Shown here one piece after another: positions 34,847-46,283 of a stretch of DNA of 64,000 bases. Both the position numbers and the translations under genes were made by a program. The notes under the pieces are model-generated. The model was given only the letters and a program-made list of their open reading frames with translations, was not told where the DNA came from and ran no database searches. The stretch is from Daejeonella sp. JGW-45 (GTDB lineage Bacteria; Bacteroidota; Bacteroidia; Sphingobacteriales; Sphingobacteriaceae), in NCBI RefSeq assembly GCF_029360805.1, contig NZ_JARKNC010000008.1, positions 680,339-744,338 on the forward strand, given 5' to 3'. How positions within the stretch are numbered: position 1 is the stretch's first letter; each line of letters starts with the position of its first letter.

Positions 34847-34858
<12 letters not shown>
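34184..34858 (+). CDS. DUF479 / acyl-carrier-protein phosphodiesterase-like protein
   Basis: 224 residues starting MNFLSHFYF, as in the AcpH (DUF479) family; a start eight codons earlier is possible. Segments LGTVLPDLV, HLVVDKHFHNS and LELMLDSIL carry the conserved His/Asp residues of this helical, HD-like family. E. coli AcpH removes 4'-phosphopantetheine from ACP; whether this member does so is not certain. The last codons (VES-stop) lie in a 7-bp-period repeat tract. Confidence 0.8.
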
Positions 34859-36984
<2,126 letters not shown>

Positions 36985-37066
36985 TCAGTAATATTTCAAT
37001 AATCGTTTTAAACTAGAGGCTTATCCTCTTAAATTCGCAAAATAAATTCGTATAAAAAATACCAGA

Positions 37067-37954
37067 ATGAACAAATTTCATGGAACAGGAGTAGCGCTCA
37101 TTACCCCATTTAAAGCAGATGGCTCAGTTGATCATTCCGGTCTTAAAAATGTTATAGATTACGTTATTTCCGGTGGTGTAGAATACATTGTTTCTTTAGG
37201 AACTACAGGAGAAGCCGCCACCCTTTCAAATGATGAAAAGAAATCCGTTTGGGAAACTACAGCTGAGCATAATGCTGGCAGGGTAACACTTGTCGCCGGT
37301 ATAGGAGGTAATAATACCGCAGAAGTAGTGCGTGACCTGAAAAACTTTCGAAATAAGGAATACGACGCGGTACTCTCAGTGTCGCCATATTATAGCAAGC
37401 CAACACAGGAAGGAATCTATCAGCATTATAAAGCAGTAGCTGAAGCATCTGATCTGCCGGTAATGCTTTACAATGTACCCGGGCGCACAAGTATGAATAT
37501 GACGGCAGAAACGACTCTGCGGTTAGCCCATGATTTCAAAAACATTATTGCCACAAAGGATGCGTCCGCAAATTTTGACCAGTTTAATAAGATCATCCGC
37601 GACAAACCAGAGGATTTTCTTCTAATATCAGGTGATGATGCGATCGCGTTACCCCTGATATCTATGGGTGCAGCGGGAGTTATTTCTGTCGTGGGCAACG
37701 CGATACCCGGTCTATTTTCGACAATGGTGCGTATGTGCCTTGATGGCAAGTTTATAGAAGCTCAGCCACTTCACTTCAGCGTTATTGAAATTATTAACTT
37801 ATTCTTCGCGGAGGGAAACCCCTGCGGCGTAAAATCTGCTATGAAGCTGCTTGATATATGTAGCGACACATTACGGCTGCCGATGGTAAATGTAAGTACA
37901 GATACCCGGGATCTAATTCTGAAGGAGCTGAAAAAACTAAATCTTGTTTCATAA
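37067..37954 (+). CDS. dapA: 4-hydroxy-tetrahydrodipicolinate synthase
   Basis: Condenses pyruvate with aspartate semialdehyde in lysine and diaminopimelate synthesis. 295 residues, a single TIM barrel. Schiff-base Lys164 is in IATKDAS, Tyr135 in MLYNVPGRT, and the early motif LGTTGEA is present. It starts 82 bp after ligA and is closed by a hairpin terminator at 37958-37986. It supplies meso-DAP precursors for the cell-wall cluster nearby. Confidence 0.97.
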   Translation: MNKFHGTGVALITPFKADGSVDHSGLKNVIDYVISGGVEYIVSLGTTGEAATLSNDEKKSVWETTAEHNAGRVTLVAGIGGNNTAEVVRDLKNFRNKEYDAVLSVSPYYSKPTQEGIYQHYKAVAEASDLPVMLYNVPGRTSMNMTAETTLRLAHDFKNIIATKDASANFDQFNKIIRDKPEDFLLISGDDAIALPLISMGAAGVISVVGNAIPGLFSTMVRMCLDGKFIEAQPLHFSVIEIINLFFAEGNPCGVKSAMKLLDICSDTLRLPMVNVSTDTRDLILKELKKLNLVS

Positions 37955-37957
37955 AAA

Positions 37958-37986
37958 AACCCGTCTCTAGCTTATAGGACGGGCTT
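37958..37986. terminator. Bidirectional terminator between dapA and the histone-like gene
   Basis: Stem CCCGTC (37960-37965) with GACGGG (37978-37983). A run of seven A stands before it (37953-37959) and CTTT follows, so it can act for both convergent genes, more strongly on the minus strand. Confidence 0.7.
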
Positions 37987-38004
37987 TAAATCTCTTCTGC
38001 AAAA

Positions 38005-38202
38005 TTATTTTTTCTTAGCTTTTGCTGCTTCTTTGTTTTTAGTTTCCTGAACCTCAAGGCGGATGGCCTGAGCCAGGTTTTTAAGATCCTGCATGCCTTT
38101 TCTTACGCGGGTTCCTGCTGCGCTGTTAGCTTTGTTGTAGAATTTGTCAGCATCTGCTTCCAGTGATTCGAATAAACTTTTTGCTTCTTGGAATTTTTTC
38201 AT
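38005..38202 (-). CDS. Histone H1-like DNA-binding protein (Hc1-like)
   Basis: 65 residues, rich in Lys and Ala: MKKFQEAKSLFESLEADADKF..., then RVRKGMQDLKNLAQAIR and a KEAAKAKKK tail. Small proteins of this kind are widespread in the Bacteroidota and are called histone H1-like; they likely bind DNA without sequence specificity and compact the nucleoid. It is a short monocistronic gene with an AT-rich upstream region. Confidence 0.85.
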   Translation of the reverse strand: MKKFQEAKSLFESLEADADKFYNKANSAAGTRVRKGMQDLKNLAQAIRLEVQETKNKEAAKAKKK

Positions 38203-38455
38203 GTTTGTATTTCTTTAGTTTAGAGGTTAGTACGATTACTATTAGCTAATGTATAATGTTTTTTCTTAAAAAAGAATATTTGAAAAAAATAAAATCATGC
38301 GTTTTTAGCGTTTTTTTCCACATTTATTGAGTTTATCCACAATAAAAATATCTTTTTAAATGCTAACCTATTTTAAATCAGCGATTTATAAAACAACTTT
38401 AAACAAAAAGCGCCCCTAATGGTGTTTAAGGGCACTTTTATTAAATTACGAGTAT
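38203..38455. other. AT-rich intergenic region with DnaA-box-like sites
   Basis: About 250 AT-rich bp. TTATCCACA, a perfect DnaA-box consensus, lies at 38333-38341, and TTTTCCACA at 38314-38322. A hairpin at 38409-38440 serves the gene to the right. There is no gene. The convergent gene orientation around it argues against a replication origin. Confidence 0.45.
38409..38440 (-). terminator. Terminator of the alpha-oxoamine synthase gene
   Basis: An imperfect stem (GCGCCCCTAA near 38410-38419 with TTAAGGGCAC near 38426-38435), with A-run and T-run on either side (AAAAAG and CTTTTAT). It lies about 20 bp beyond the stop at 38456 on the minus strand. Confidence 0.6.
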
Positions 38456-39697
38456 TTATACCTTCGCAAGGTTCTTCTCTTTATAATGGCCTTTTTTCAG
38501 CTTCACAGCAAGTTCACTGTATGCATCGAGAGTACGATTAACGTCTTCAATCGTATGCAAAGCTGTCGGTATTAACCTTAGCATGATCAGTCCTTTTGGT
38601 ATAACGGGATACACAACTATCGAACAGAATATTCCGTAGTTCTCTCTCAAGTCCATAGTAATGGCCGTTGCTTCAGACAACTCCCCTTCGAGGAATACCG
38701 GCGTTACCATTGTATCAGTTACGCCAATGTTGAACCCACGTTCTTTTAAGCCATTTTGAAGGGTGGTAGCAACTTCCCATAATTTCTCTCTTAACTCCGG
38801 CTTGCTCTTTAACAACTCCAACCTTTTACGCAGGCCAACAACCATCGGCATTGGAAGCGACTTCGCAAATGTTTGCGATCTCATATTGTATCGCAGGAAG
38901 TTTGTAATTTCCTCAGTTGATGCAATAAAGGCGCCTATTCCGGCCATTGATTTTGCAAAGGTTCCGAAATAAATATCTATCCCGTCAATACAACCCTGCG
39001 CTTCATGAGTTCCCGCGCCGGTATTACCCATGGTACCAAAACCATGCGCATCATCAATTAGTATCCTGAAATTGAACTTCTTTTTAAGCCCGACAACTTC
39101 CTTAAGTTTTCCTTGTGCACCTGACATCCCAAATACACCCTCTGTAATTACGAGGATAGCACCGCCGGTATTTTCAACCCACCGTGAAGCGCGCTCAAGT
39201 TGCTTCTCAAGGCTTTCCATGTCATTGTGAGAATACACAAAACGCTTTCCCTGATGTAAACGAACTCCGTCAATGATACATGCATGCGATTCTGCATCGT
39301 AAACGATCACGTCATGGCGATCCACAAGTGCGTCGATTGCAGACATAATACCCTGGTAACCATAATTCAAAAGGAAAGAATCTTCCTTTCCAACGAACTC
39401 AGCAAGTTCCTTTTCGAGAGCTTCGTGATTGTTTGAGTTGCCTGACATCATACGTGCACCCATCGGATAAGCGAGGCCGAACTCCCTTGCACCCTCAGCA
39501 TCAGCTTCACGTACTTCAGGATGATTTGCCAACCCAAGATAGTTGTTCAGACTCCACACTAAGTGCTCTTTCCCCCTGAACTTCATATGCGGTGCGATCT
39601 CGCCTTCTAACTTTGGGAAAGAAAAATAACCGTGCGCCATTTTTTGGTGCTGACCCAGGGGGCCCATATTTTTCGAAATTTTATCAAATAAATCCAA
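38456..39697 (-). CDS. Alpha-oxoamine synthase family PLP enzyme (KBL/serine palmitoyltransferase-like)
   Basis: 413 residues. Fold type I enzymes of this family join an acyl-CoA to an amino acid with loss of CO2. Seen: SLNNYLGLANHP (~49-60), ARMMSGNSNNHEALE (81-95), DDAHGFG (215-221, PLP Asp) and the PLP lysine Lys249 in FGTFAKS. It may make 3-ketosphinganine or a related long-chain base (sphingo- or sulfonolipids occur in the phylum) or 2-amino-3-ketobutyrate; sequence alone does not decide. A clear promoter (39732-39763) precedes it, and a terminator separates it from ftsZ. Confidence 0.82.
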   Translation of the reverse strand: MDLFDKISKNMGPLGQHQKMAHGYFSFPKLEGEIAPHMKFRGKEHLVWSLNNYLGLANHPEVREADAEGAREFGLAYPMGARMMSGNSNNHEALEKELAEFVGKEDSFLLNYGYQGIMSAIDALVDRHDVIVYDAESHACIIDGVRLHQGKRFVYSHNDMESLEKQLERASRWVENTGGAILVITEGVFGMSGAQGKLKEVVGLKKKFNFRILIDDAHGFGTMGNTGAGTHEAQGCIDGIDIYFGTFAKSMAGIGAFIASTEEITNFLRYNMRSQTFAKSLPMPMVVGLRKRLELLKSKPELREKLWEVATTLQNGLKERGFNIGVTDTMVTPVFLEGELSEATAITMDLRENYGIFCSIVVYPVIPKGLIMLRLIPTALHTIEDVNRTLDAYSELAVKLKKGHYKEKNLAKV

Positions 39698-39731
39698 ACC
39701 TTATAGTATTTAATGTTAGCGTATTTTTCTG

Positions 39732-39763
39732 CAAAGTTAAGATTTAGCGACCTGATTATCAAA
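39732..39763 (-). promoter_or_regulatory. Promoter of the alpha-oxoamine synthase gene
   Basis: On the minus strand TTTG (-33) is followed after 20 bp by TAACTTTG (-7; plus 39732-39739). Both boxes match the Bacteroidota consensus perfectly. The leader would be about 28 nt. Confidence 0.65.
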
Positions 39764-39802
39764 AGCTAATTAATAGCCTGCAATAGTATCGCCATAAAAC
39801 AA

Positions 39803-39837
39803 GAACGCCTCTATCCAACAGGCGAATAGAGGCGTTC
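39803..39837 (-). terminator. Terminator of the dcw cluster after ftsZ
   Basis: A perfect 12-bp stem, GAACGCCTCTAT (39803-39814) with ATAGAGGCGTTC (39826-39837), with an 11-nt loop. On the minus strand it is followed by TTGTTTTAT. It lies 19 bp beyond the ftsZ stop. Confidence 0.8.
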
Positions 39838-39855
39838 ATTCATTATGATTTACTA

Positions 39856-41475
39856 TTAATCCACATTGTCGTGAAGAAAAGAATTATTCGGCCTGATCTC
39901 CGTGATTCCATCTTCGGTACTTAAAGTAAACCGCGAAACCTGTGATTCTGACGAATGCGGAACATCCTGCAGAGACATTTGCTTGCGTTTGTAAGCTGGT
40001 TCGTTTTCAAGCTCCTGAAGGCCATTGCTCGTGCGCAATTTCATGCTCAGGTCTTTCAGGCGAAGAATACGTTCTTTAGATTTTCTTAACTGTTCTTCGA
40101 TAGATTCGTCAGTTTTATTCTCATCAGGGTTGGGCTGCTGCTCTTCTTCAAAAGCTTCTACCACAGGCAAATCTTCTTCTTTTGCAGTCTCTACTTTAAA
40201 TACGAATTCATCTTTCTGAGTTTCAAATTCAAAAGAAGATTCAATTTTGATGCTGTCGGCAGGAATCTCATCGTTCAGGGTATGGCGCACATAATCTGCC
40301 TCTGGCGCGGACTCCATTTCAGCCTTGGGAGCACTTTGAAAGAAACCTGCAAAAAGATCTACCTGGCTCTCCTCCTTTTTCAAAACAGGCTCGTTTATCT
40401 CCCCTTCCACTCTTGGCGCAATGAAGGTATTTTCATGCACTGGCCTTACAAGCGGAGCCTGCTCAGGCGTAAGCAGGGAAACCTTACGTACCTGGCTCTT
40501 CTCTACTTCACGCTCTTCCTTGGTTTGGAAGCCTGTCGCAATAATTGTTACCGAGATTTTCTCTCCCAAAGCCTCATCTGAACAGTTACCCCAGATCAGA
40601 TCAGCAGCAAGCCCCGCTTCCTGCTGAATATAATCGGTTATAATGCTTACTTCATCCATGGTAACTTCCTTGTCGCCGGAACTAATATTCAGGAGAATAT
40701 AGCGTGCTCCCTCTATCTCATTATCCTTTAACAACGGTGATGCCAGGGCACCTTCAACTGCCCTCAAAGCCCGGTTTTCTCCTTCAGCGGCGTAGCTTCC
40801 CATTATGGCAACACCGCTTTCTTTCATAACGGTACGTACGTCTTTAAAATCAACGTTTATATAGCCTGGAATGGTGATGATCTCAGCGATACCTTTTGCT
40901 GCTGTAGTCAAAATATTATCTGCCTGAGCAAATGCTGACCCAAGCGTAAGATTGCCAAATATCTCGCGCAGGCGATCATTGGAAATTACCAGATAAGAGT
41001 CGACATATTTCTTAAATTCTTCCAGGCCGTCCTCAGCCTGAAGCTTTCTTCTTTTCCCCTCAAAAGAAAACGGAGTAGTAATAATGCCGACCGTGAGGAT
41101 ATCCATCTCTTTAGCAGCCTGTGCGATAATAGGACTTGCACCAGTTCCGGTACCACCGCCCATCCCGGCTGTGATAAAAAGCATTTTAGTATTGCTACCA
41201 AGCATCCGCTTAATATCATCAATATTTTCGATAGCTGAATTCTTACCGACCTCTGGGATCGATCCGGCTCCCATCCCTTCGGTAAGGCTGGCACCAAGCT
41301 GAACTTTATTAGGTATCGGGCTTAATTCAAGAGCTTGTGCATCGGTATTACATATAATGAAATCAACACCGGTGATCCCCTGACGATACATATGGTTAAC
41401 AGCATTCCCGCCGCCGCCACCAACACCAATCACCTTAATGATCGATGATTTTTCTTTTAACATTTCGAACTGCAT
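39856..41475 (-). CDS. ftsZ: Cell division protein FtsZ
   Basis: A tubulin-like GTPase that forms the division ring. 539 residues, well above the ~390 of E. coli. The GTPase core (~1-320) shows IGVGGGGGNAVNHM, the tubulin signature GGGTGTGASP, and NVDFKDVRTVM. A long acidic linker follows (~330-480), then conserved-looking C-terminal blocks (EPAYKRKQMSLQDVPH and EIRPNNSFLHDNVD) which probably bind partners such as FtsA. Last gene of the minus-strand dcw cluster, closed by a terminator at 39803-39837. It follows ftsA after 122 bp, which include two DnaA-box-like motifs. Confidence 0.97.
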   Translation of the reverse strand: MQFEMLKEKSSIIKVIGVGGGGGNAVNHMYRQGITGVDFIICNTDAQALELSPIPNKVQLGASLTEGMGAGSIPEVGKNSAIENIDDIKRMLGSNTKMLFITAGMGGGTGTGASPIIAQAAKEMDILTVGIITTPFSFEGKRRKLQAEDGLEEFKKYVDSYLVISNDRLREIFGNLTLGSAFAQADNILTTAAKGIAEIITIPGYINVDFKDVRTVMKESGVAIMGSYAAEGENRALRAVEGALASPLLKDNEIEGARYILLNISSGDKEVTMDEVSIITDYIQQEAGLAADLIWGNCSDEALGEKISVTIIATGFQTKEEREVEKSQVRKVSLLTPEQAPLVRPVHENTFIAPRVEGEINEPVLKKEESQVDLFAGFFQSAPKAEMESAPEADYVRHTLNDEIPADSIKIESSFEFETQKDEFVFKVETAKEEDLPVVEAFEEEQQPNPDENKTDESIEEQLRKSKERILRLKDLSMKLRTSNGLQELENEPAYKRKQMSLQDVPHSSESQVSRFTLSTEDGITEIRPNNSFLHDNVD

Positions 41476-41597
41476 ACTCTTATCAGTTAGGTAAAAATCT
41501 ATGTTCTCTGACAGTTTCCGTTGTAATATTAGCTAATTATCAACATACGTTTTCCACAATTGTTGGATATGTGGGAAACTCGTCAGCTTGTGGATAA

Positions 41598-42950
41598 TTA
41601 ACGTATATAATCTTCGTCTTTAATATCGTCCTTGATGAATTTGGCACCTGATTGCAGGATTTTTTCAAACAGGCCGAGGCTCTTTTTAGACTTATCGGTC
41701 ACCTGCACTTTTTCTTCAGAAATGCCAACACGCCTGCTTGATTCTTCCAATTGTTCAGCCTTCTGGATACCTTTAATCAGAAGACCGATACCGGTGGCAA
41801 ACATTGGGCTTTTTAATTCGTCATAAGTAAGCTTTGGCAATACATCGTTTTTTGCCAGATGCTCATTCGGATAGCCTACACGGCTATCTAAGCCGGTAAC
41901 ATATTCCACCAGTTGTGGCAAGTGCTTTAGCTGCGCGCCTCCACCGGTAATCACAATCCCTGCAATAAGCTTTTTCTCATACCCTGAAGACTTAATCTCG
42001 TAATACACGTGCTCTATGATCTCCTCCATCCTCGCCTGGATGACAAATGCAAGATTCTTGACAGAGATCTCCTTGGGTTCCCTTCCCCGAAGTCCTGGTA
42101 CACAGATAATCTCATTTTCTTTGTTCTCTTCAGCAAGCGCGGATCCAAAACGGGTCTTCAGTAATTCTGCCTGGTTCCTCATTACTGAGCATCCTTCCCT
42201 AATGTCCTCGGTAACGCTGTTCCCGCCAAAAGGAATAACAGCTGTATGACGAATAATGCCTTCATGGAAAATTGCCAGGTCGGTAGTTCCTCCACCTATG
42301 TCCACCAATACCACCCCAGCTTCTTTTTCTTCGTCGCTCAGCACCGACTCAGAAGAAGCAAGCGGTTCCAGAATAAGTTCCTGGGTTTCGAGGCCTGCAT
42401 TTCCAACGCATTTAATAATATTTTTCACAGCACTAACATGGCCTGAAATAATATGGAAGTTTGCTTCCAGGCGCACGCCGGCCATTCCGATCGGGTCTTT
42501 AATGCCAGGCTCATTATCTACCGTGAATTCCTGAGGAAGAACATGGATAATTTCTTCGCCCGGAGGCATTACCAGTTTGTACATATCTTCGATGAGCTTA
42601 TCGATGTCCCTTCTCTGAATCTCAGTATTAAGATCTTTTCTGGTAAGAATACCGCGATGCTGGAGACTTTTAATATGCTGTCCGGCAATACCGACGTTAA
42701 CTATCTTCACATCGACATTAGACTGGGCACTTGCATCTTCAACGGCAAGCATAATTCCCTGGACCGTCTTTTGAATATTAGATACCACACCACGGGTCAC
42801 TCCCGCGGATTCGGCTTTTCCCATACCTAAAATTTCGATCTTACCATGTTCGCTTCTGCGACCCACGGTAACACAAATCTTAGTTGTCCCTATATCAAGG
42901 CCTACAACTATTGGTGAATTTTTTACTGAAGCTGAGTTACTCTTATCCAT
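41598..42950 (-). CDS. ftsA: Cell division protein FtsA
   Basis: An actin-like ATPase that anchors FtsZ to the membrane. 450 residues. Visible: VGLDIGTTKICVTVG (~17-31), the SHS2 insertion around EIIHVLPQEFTVD, VLVDIGGGTTDLAIF and GIVITGGGAQLKHL. The C-terminal ~25 residues (SLGLFEKILQSGAKF) form a likely amphipathic membrane helix. Located between ftsQ (10-bp gap) and ftsZ. Confidence 0.97.
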   Translation of the reverse strand: MDKSNSASVKNSPIVVGLDIGTTKICVTVGRRSEHGKIEILGMGKAESAGVTRGVVSNIQKTVQGIMLAVEDASAQSNVDVKIVNVGIAGQHIKSLQHRGILTRKDLNTEIQRRDIDKLIEDMYKLVMPPGEEIIHVLPQEFTVDNEPGIKDPIGMAGVRLEANFHIISGHVSAVKNIIKCVGNAGLETQELILEPLASSESVLSDEEKEAGVVLVDIGGGTTDLAIFHEGIIRHTAVIPFGGNSVTEDIREGCSVMRNQAELLKTRFGSALAEENKENEIICVPGLRGREPKEISVKNLAFVIQARMEEIIEHVYYEIKSSGYEKKLIAGIVITGGGAQLKHLPQLVEYVTGLDSRVGYPNEHLAKNDVLPKLTYDELKSPMFATGIGLLIKGIQKAEQLEESSRRVGISEEKVQVTDKSKKSLGLFEKILQSGAKFIKDDIKDEDYIR

Positions 42951-42960
42951 ATTATGTGCA

Positions 42961-43821
42961 TTAATTTATTGTTGAATCCTGATTTGTCACAAGTGTACTA
43001 TCAGCCGTCAAATCAATCGGCTTTACACTGACAGCCGTACTGTCTATTATATTTTTTTCGCAGATGATCTGATTGGCATATTTTAAGTTGATCGACTTAT
43101 AACTATCCCATCCCACCTTCGGTATTGCTTTTTTATAAAACACCAGGAGGTTCCGGAATTTTGTTTCCAGTGAATCTGCTGTTCCCAGGATAATTTTGTG
43201 GTCGCCGACGCGGGGAACAATTTCAATATCACCCTTCAGGTCAACAAAGAGCTGCTCGACCTGATCATTCCACAATGTATCTTGCCGGATAAATTTCGCT
43301 GCTCTGAACAGATCCTTCACCAATTGCGAGCTCATCGTGTCGACTTTGCCGGAAAAATCCTCATTTATCAAACCATTTGCCACAAGAACCCTGGCAGTGT
43401 AGTTATCTGACATAGGTATCTTAAAGCCGTTTTCATCGACGTAAAAGTTAACATTTGCCATATTAATGATCCTTATGACTGGTTTACGCTGCCGGATATC
43501 TACGTGGATAACCCCGTTCATATCGGCAAATACTTTCGCGTACTCTATAAAGGGATTTTCATTCAGTACTTTTTCCAGTTTATGAATATTAATATCTTCA
43601 AGTCCCCTTCCCACCAACGGACCGCTATTCTCAAGCAGGATACGGTCAACTTCATCGCGCTCTATAAAATTGTTAGCACCCGGAAGCATCACCTTAAGAT
43701 CGGTGCACTTCTGACTATTTTTCTTTACACCAATAAAGCTCATGAGCACAACCAGCCCAGTGAGACACATTATCCATGTGAAACAGTAAAAAATAAGCTT
43801 CCAGTTGATCTGCTTAAGCAT
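42961..43821 (-). CDS. ftsQ: Cell division protein FtsQ
   Basis: 286 residues. One N-terminal membrane segment (~12-29, FYCFTWIMCLTGLVVLM) is followed by a POTRA-like region (~35-110, LPGANNFIERDEVDRIL) and a beta domain in the periplasm. FtsQ links early and late division proteins. Identity rests on topology and the fixed place between murC and ftsA more than on strong motifs. Its start overlaps the end of murC by 8 bp. Confidence 0.88.
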   Translation of the reverse strand: MLKQINWKLIFYCFTWIMCLTGLVVLMSFIGVKKNSQKCTDLKVMLPGANNFIERDEVDRILLENSGPLVGRGLEDINIHKLEKVLNENPFIEYAKVFADMNGVIHVDIRQRKPVIRIINMANVNFYVDENGFKIPMSDNYTARVLVANGLINEDFSGKVDTMSSQLVKDLFRAAKFIRQDTLWNDQVEQLFVDLKGDIEIVPRVGDHKIILGTADSLETKFRNLLVFYKKAIPKVGWDSYKSINLKYANQIICEKNIIDSTAVSVKPIDLTADSTLVTNQDSTIN

Positions 43822-45169
43822 TTTCTAAAACTTTCTTCAATGGTTCAATTAACGTATCTATGTCACCAGCCCCTACCGTCAGCAACAGCTCAGGTTTCTC
43901 CTCCCGTATATATTCGATCACATTAGCTTTCGTAAGGATGTGTTTTTCTGACAGGCTAACCTTATCTAAGATCATCTCAGAATTGACGCCGGAAATCGGC
44001 AGCTCTCGGGCCGGGTAGATATCGAGCATTATCAGTTCATCCGTCATGCCTAACACTTCAGCGAACCCATCTGCAAAATCCCTCGTCCTTGTAAATAAAT
44101 GCGGCTGAAACACGGTTGTCAGTTTTTTGCCTGGATAAAGGGTTTTAACTGCCTGTATACAAGCCCGCAACTCTTCGGGGTGATGAGCATAATCATCTAT
44201 ATAAACATGGCTCTCATTTTTTACAATATATTCAAAGCGGCGCTTTACTCCTTTAAAATTACCAAGCGCTGCTCTGATCTTGTCCGGGCGTATACCCAGT
44301 TGAAGCGCTACTTCCACGGCCGCAACCGCATTTTCTACATTATGAAGGCCCGGCAGTCCCATCTGAATATTTTCGATAATCAGCTCACCGTTTTTGAAAT
44401 CAAAATAGAAGCTCCCTTTCTCAACACGTACATTTACAGCCTGAACATCGGCAATGGCGTTTGCAGCATAGGTTTGCCCGTTTTGCAGATCAAGGCCTTT
44501 TCGATAAAGGAGTTTACCGCCCGGCTTTAACTGTGATGTAAATTGCTTAAACGACTCTACTAAATGGCTCTTATCGCCATAGATATCAAGATGGTCGGCA
44601 TCCATCGAAGTAACAATCGCTATATCAGGATGAAGGGTCAGAAATGACCGGTCAAACTCATCGGCTTCAACTACCAGAGTATTATTATCGCCGAACAGCA
44701 CATTGCTGTTGTAATTACTCGCAATGCCACCCAAGAAGGCAGAACAATCATACCCGCTGTCTTTCAGCACATGGGCTATCATACTGGAAGTAGTTGTTTT
44801 ACCGTGTGTGCCTGCCACAGCTATAGTGAACATGCTTTTGCTAATAATACCCAGAACTTCCGAGCGCTTCTTGAATGCAAACCCTCCGGATTTAAAGTGG
44901 TTCAGTATTGGCGAATCTTTAGGAATCGCGGGAGTATAAATAATGAGGGTATGAGCATCCTTTTCCTGGAAGCTCATCGGAATATTATCGACCTCGTCCT
45001 GAAAAACAACGGGAATCCCTTCGTTCATCAGGGAGGTTGTTAATGGCGTACATGTCTTATCGTAACCGCATACAACACACCCGCGCTTCTTAAAATAGCG
45101 CGCCAGGCCGCTCATGCCAATACCCCCGATCCCTATCAAATAAACCCGCTTAATATTTTCTAACTCCAT
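43814..45169 (-). CDS. murC: UDP-N-acetylmuramate-L-alanine ligase
   Basis: Adds L-alanine to UDP-MurNAc, the first peptide step of peptidoglycan synthesis (cytoplasm, ATP). 451 residues. The N-terminal Rossmann region has YLIGIGGIGMSGLA (~10-23), the ATP loop is AGTHGKTTTSSM, and later motifs are VEADEFDRSF, DADHLDIYG and DDYAHHPEE. It lies 14 bp after murG and overlaps ftsQ. Confidence 0.97.
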   Translation of the reverse strand: MELENIKRVYLIGIGGIGMSGLARYFKKRGCVVCGYDKTCTPLTTSLMNEGIPVVFQDEVDNIPMSFQEKDAHTLIIYTPAIPKDSPILNHFKSGGFAFKKRSEVLGIISKSMFTIAVAGTHGKTTTSSMIAHVLKDSGYDCSAFLGGIASNYNSNVLFGDNNTLVVEADEFDRSFLTLHPDIAIVTSMDADHLDIYGDKSHLVESFKQFTSQLKPGGKLLYRKGLDLQNGQTYAANAIADVQAVNVRVEKGSFYFDFKNGELIIENIQMGLPGLHNVENAVAAVEVALQLGIRPDKIRAALGNFKGVKRRFEYIVKNESHVYIDDYAHHPEELRACIQAVKTLYPGKKLTTVFQPHLFTRTRDFADGFAEVLGMTDELIMLDIYPARELPISGVNSEMILDKVSLSEKHILTKANVIEYIREEKPELLLTVGAGDIDTLIEPLKKVLENA

Positions 45170-45183
45170 ATTCAGATGATATT

Positions 45184-46281
45184 TTAGTTGGCAATTGTTA
45201 ATACTTCCCTTGCAATTACTTCGTCGGCATCAGGCAAAGCCATTTTGCCTATATTTTCCGAGAGCTTCTTACATTTTTTATCATCGTTCAGCAACTTGAT
45301 AGCTATCTCTAATAATTCACGTTCTGCTTCACTGTCCTTTACAACTACTGCTGCTTCGTTCCCGACAAGTGCCATAGCATTTTTTGTTTGGTGATCCTCC
45401 GCTACATTTGGAGAAGGAACCAGAATAGCCGGCTTCTTTATTGAGAATAATTCAGCTATTGTGCCTGCACCTGCACGGGATATGATCAGGTCGGCCGCTG
45501 CATAAGCAAAATCCATCCGCTGCAGAAATTCAAGGATCCGGATCCCGGGCCGGTCGATCCCTGCCATCTGCGCATTGATCGACTGATAATAATATCTACC
45601 TGTTTGCCAGATTAGCTGAACACCCTCCTGTTCTATTTTATCCAGACCGGCAACGATACTCTTATTGATCGTTGATGCGCCCAGGCTACCACCAGTGACC
45701 AGGATGGTCTTCTTATGTGATGAAAGGCCGAAGAATTTCAATGCATCATCACGTTTGCCGTCGATATCAACCGCTTCCTTACGGATGGGGTTACCGGTTA
45801 TCAATATTTTATCTGCGGGGAAAAATTTCTCCATACCGTTGAAAGCCACACATATTCTCTGGGCATTTTTGCCCAAGCCCTTATTGGTAATGCCAGCATA
45901 AGAGTTTTGCTCCTGGATCAGGTAAGGGACTTTCATCAAGGAAGCCGCATATAACAACGGCCCCGACGCATAACCGCCAACGCCCACAGCTACATCCGGC
46001 TTAAAATCTTTAATAATACTTCTCGACCTGATCAAACTCATTAATATTTTAAAGGGTAACAGAATATTCTTTACAATTGAACTCCGCTGAAAGCCCTGGA
46101 TATCCAGTCCGATGATCTTATATCCAGCTGCCGGAACCTTCTCCATTTCCATCCTGCCATTTGCCCCAACGAACAGTATTTCCGTATCGGGAGCAATTCT
46201 TTTGAGTGCATCAGCAATTGCTACGGCCGGGAATATATGCCCGCCCGTACCGCCACCGCTTATGATCACTCTCTTTCCCAT
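45184..46281 (-). CDS. murG: UDP-GlcNAc:lipid I N-acetylglucosaminyltransferase
   Basis: Turns lipid I into lipid II on the inner face of the membrane. 365 residues, GT-B fold. Seen: ISGGGTGGHIFPAVAIA (~7-23), GVGGYASGP, QEQNSYAG, TGGSLGA and SRAGAGTIAEL. The start is 2 bp after the ftsW stop. Confidence 0.97.
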   Translation of the reverse strand: MGKRVIISGGGTGGHIFPAVAIADALKRIAPDTEILFVGANGRMEMEKVPAAGYKIIGLDIQGFQRSSIVKNILLPFKILMSLIRSRSIIKDFKPDVAVGVGGYASGPLLYAASLMKVPYLIQEQNSYAGITNKGLGKNAQRICVAFNGMEKFFPADKILITGNPIRKEAVDIDGKRDDALKFFGLSSHKKTILVTGGSLGASTINKSIVAGLDKIEQEGVQLIWQTGRYYYQSINAQMAGIDRPGIRILEFLQRMDFAYAAADLIISRAGAGTIAELFSIKKPAILVPSPNVAEDHQTKNAMALVGNEAAVVVKDSEAERELLEIAIKLLNDDKKCKKLSENIGKMALPDADEVIAREVLTIAN

Positions 46282-46283
46282 AA

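Noticed and set aside
38236-38270. dif-like sequence near TAATGTATAATGTT
   Set aside because: Only part of one XerC/XerD arm is matched; the opposite arm is missing.
38203-38455. Possible replication origin from TTATCCACA and TTTTCCACA in an AT-rich gap
   Set aside because: Only two boxes, no dnaA or dnaN nearby, and flanking genes point toward the region, opposite to the usual divergence from an origin.
41550-41597. DnaA-box-like motifs (TTTTCCACA, TGTGGATAA) between ftsA and ftsZ
   Set aside because: Two short motifs in an AT-rich gap inside an operon are not enough for an origin; a regulatory role of DnaA is possible but unsupported.
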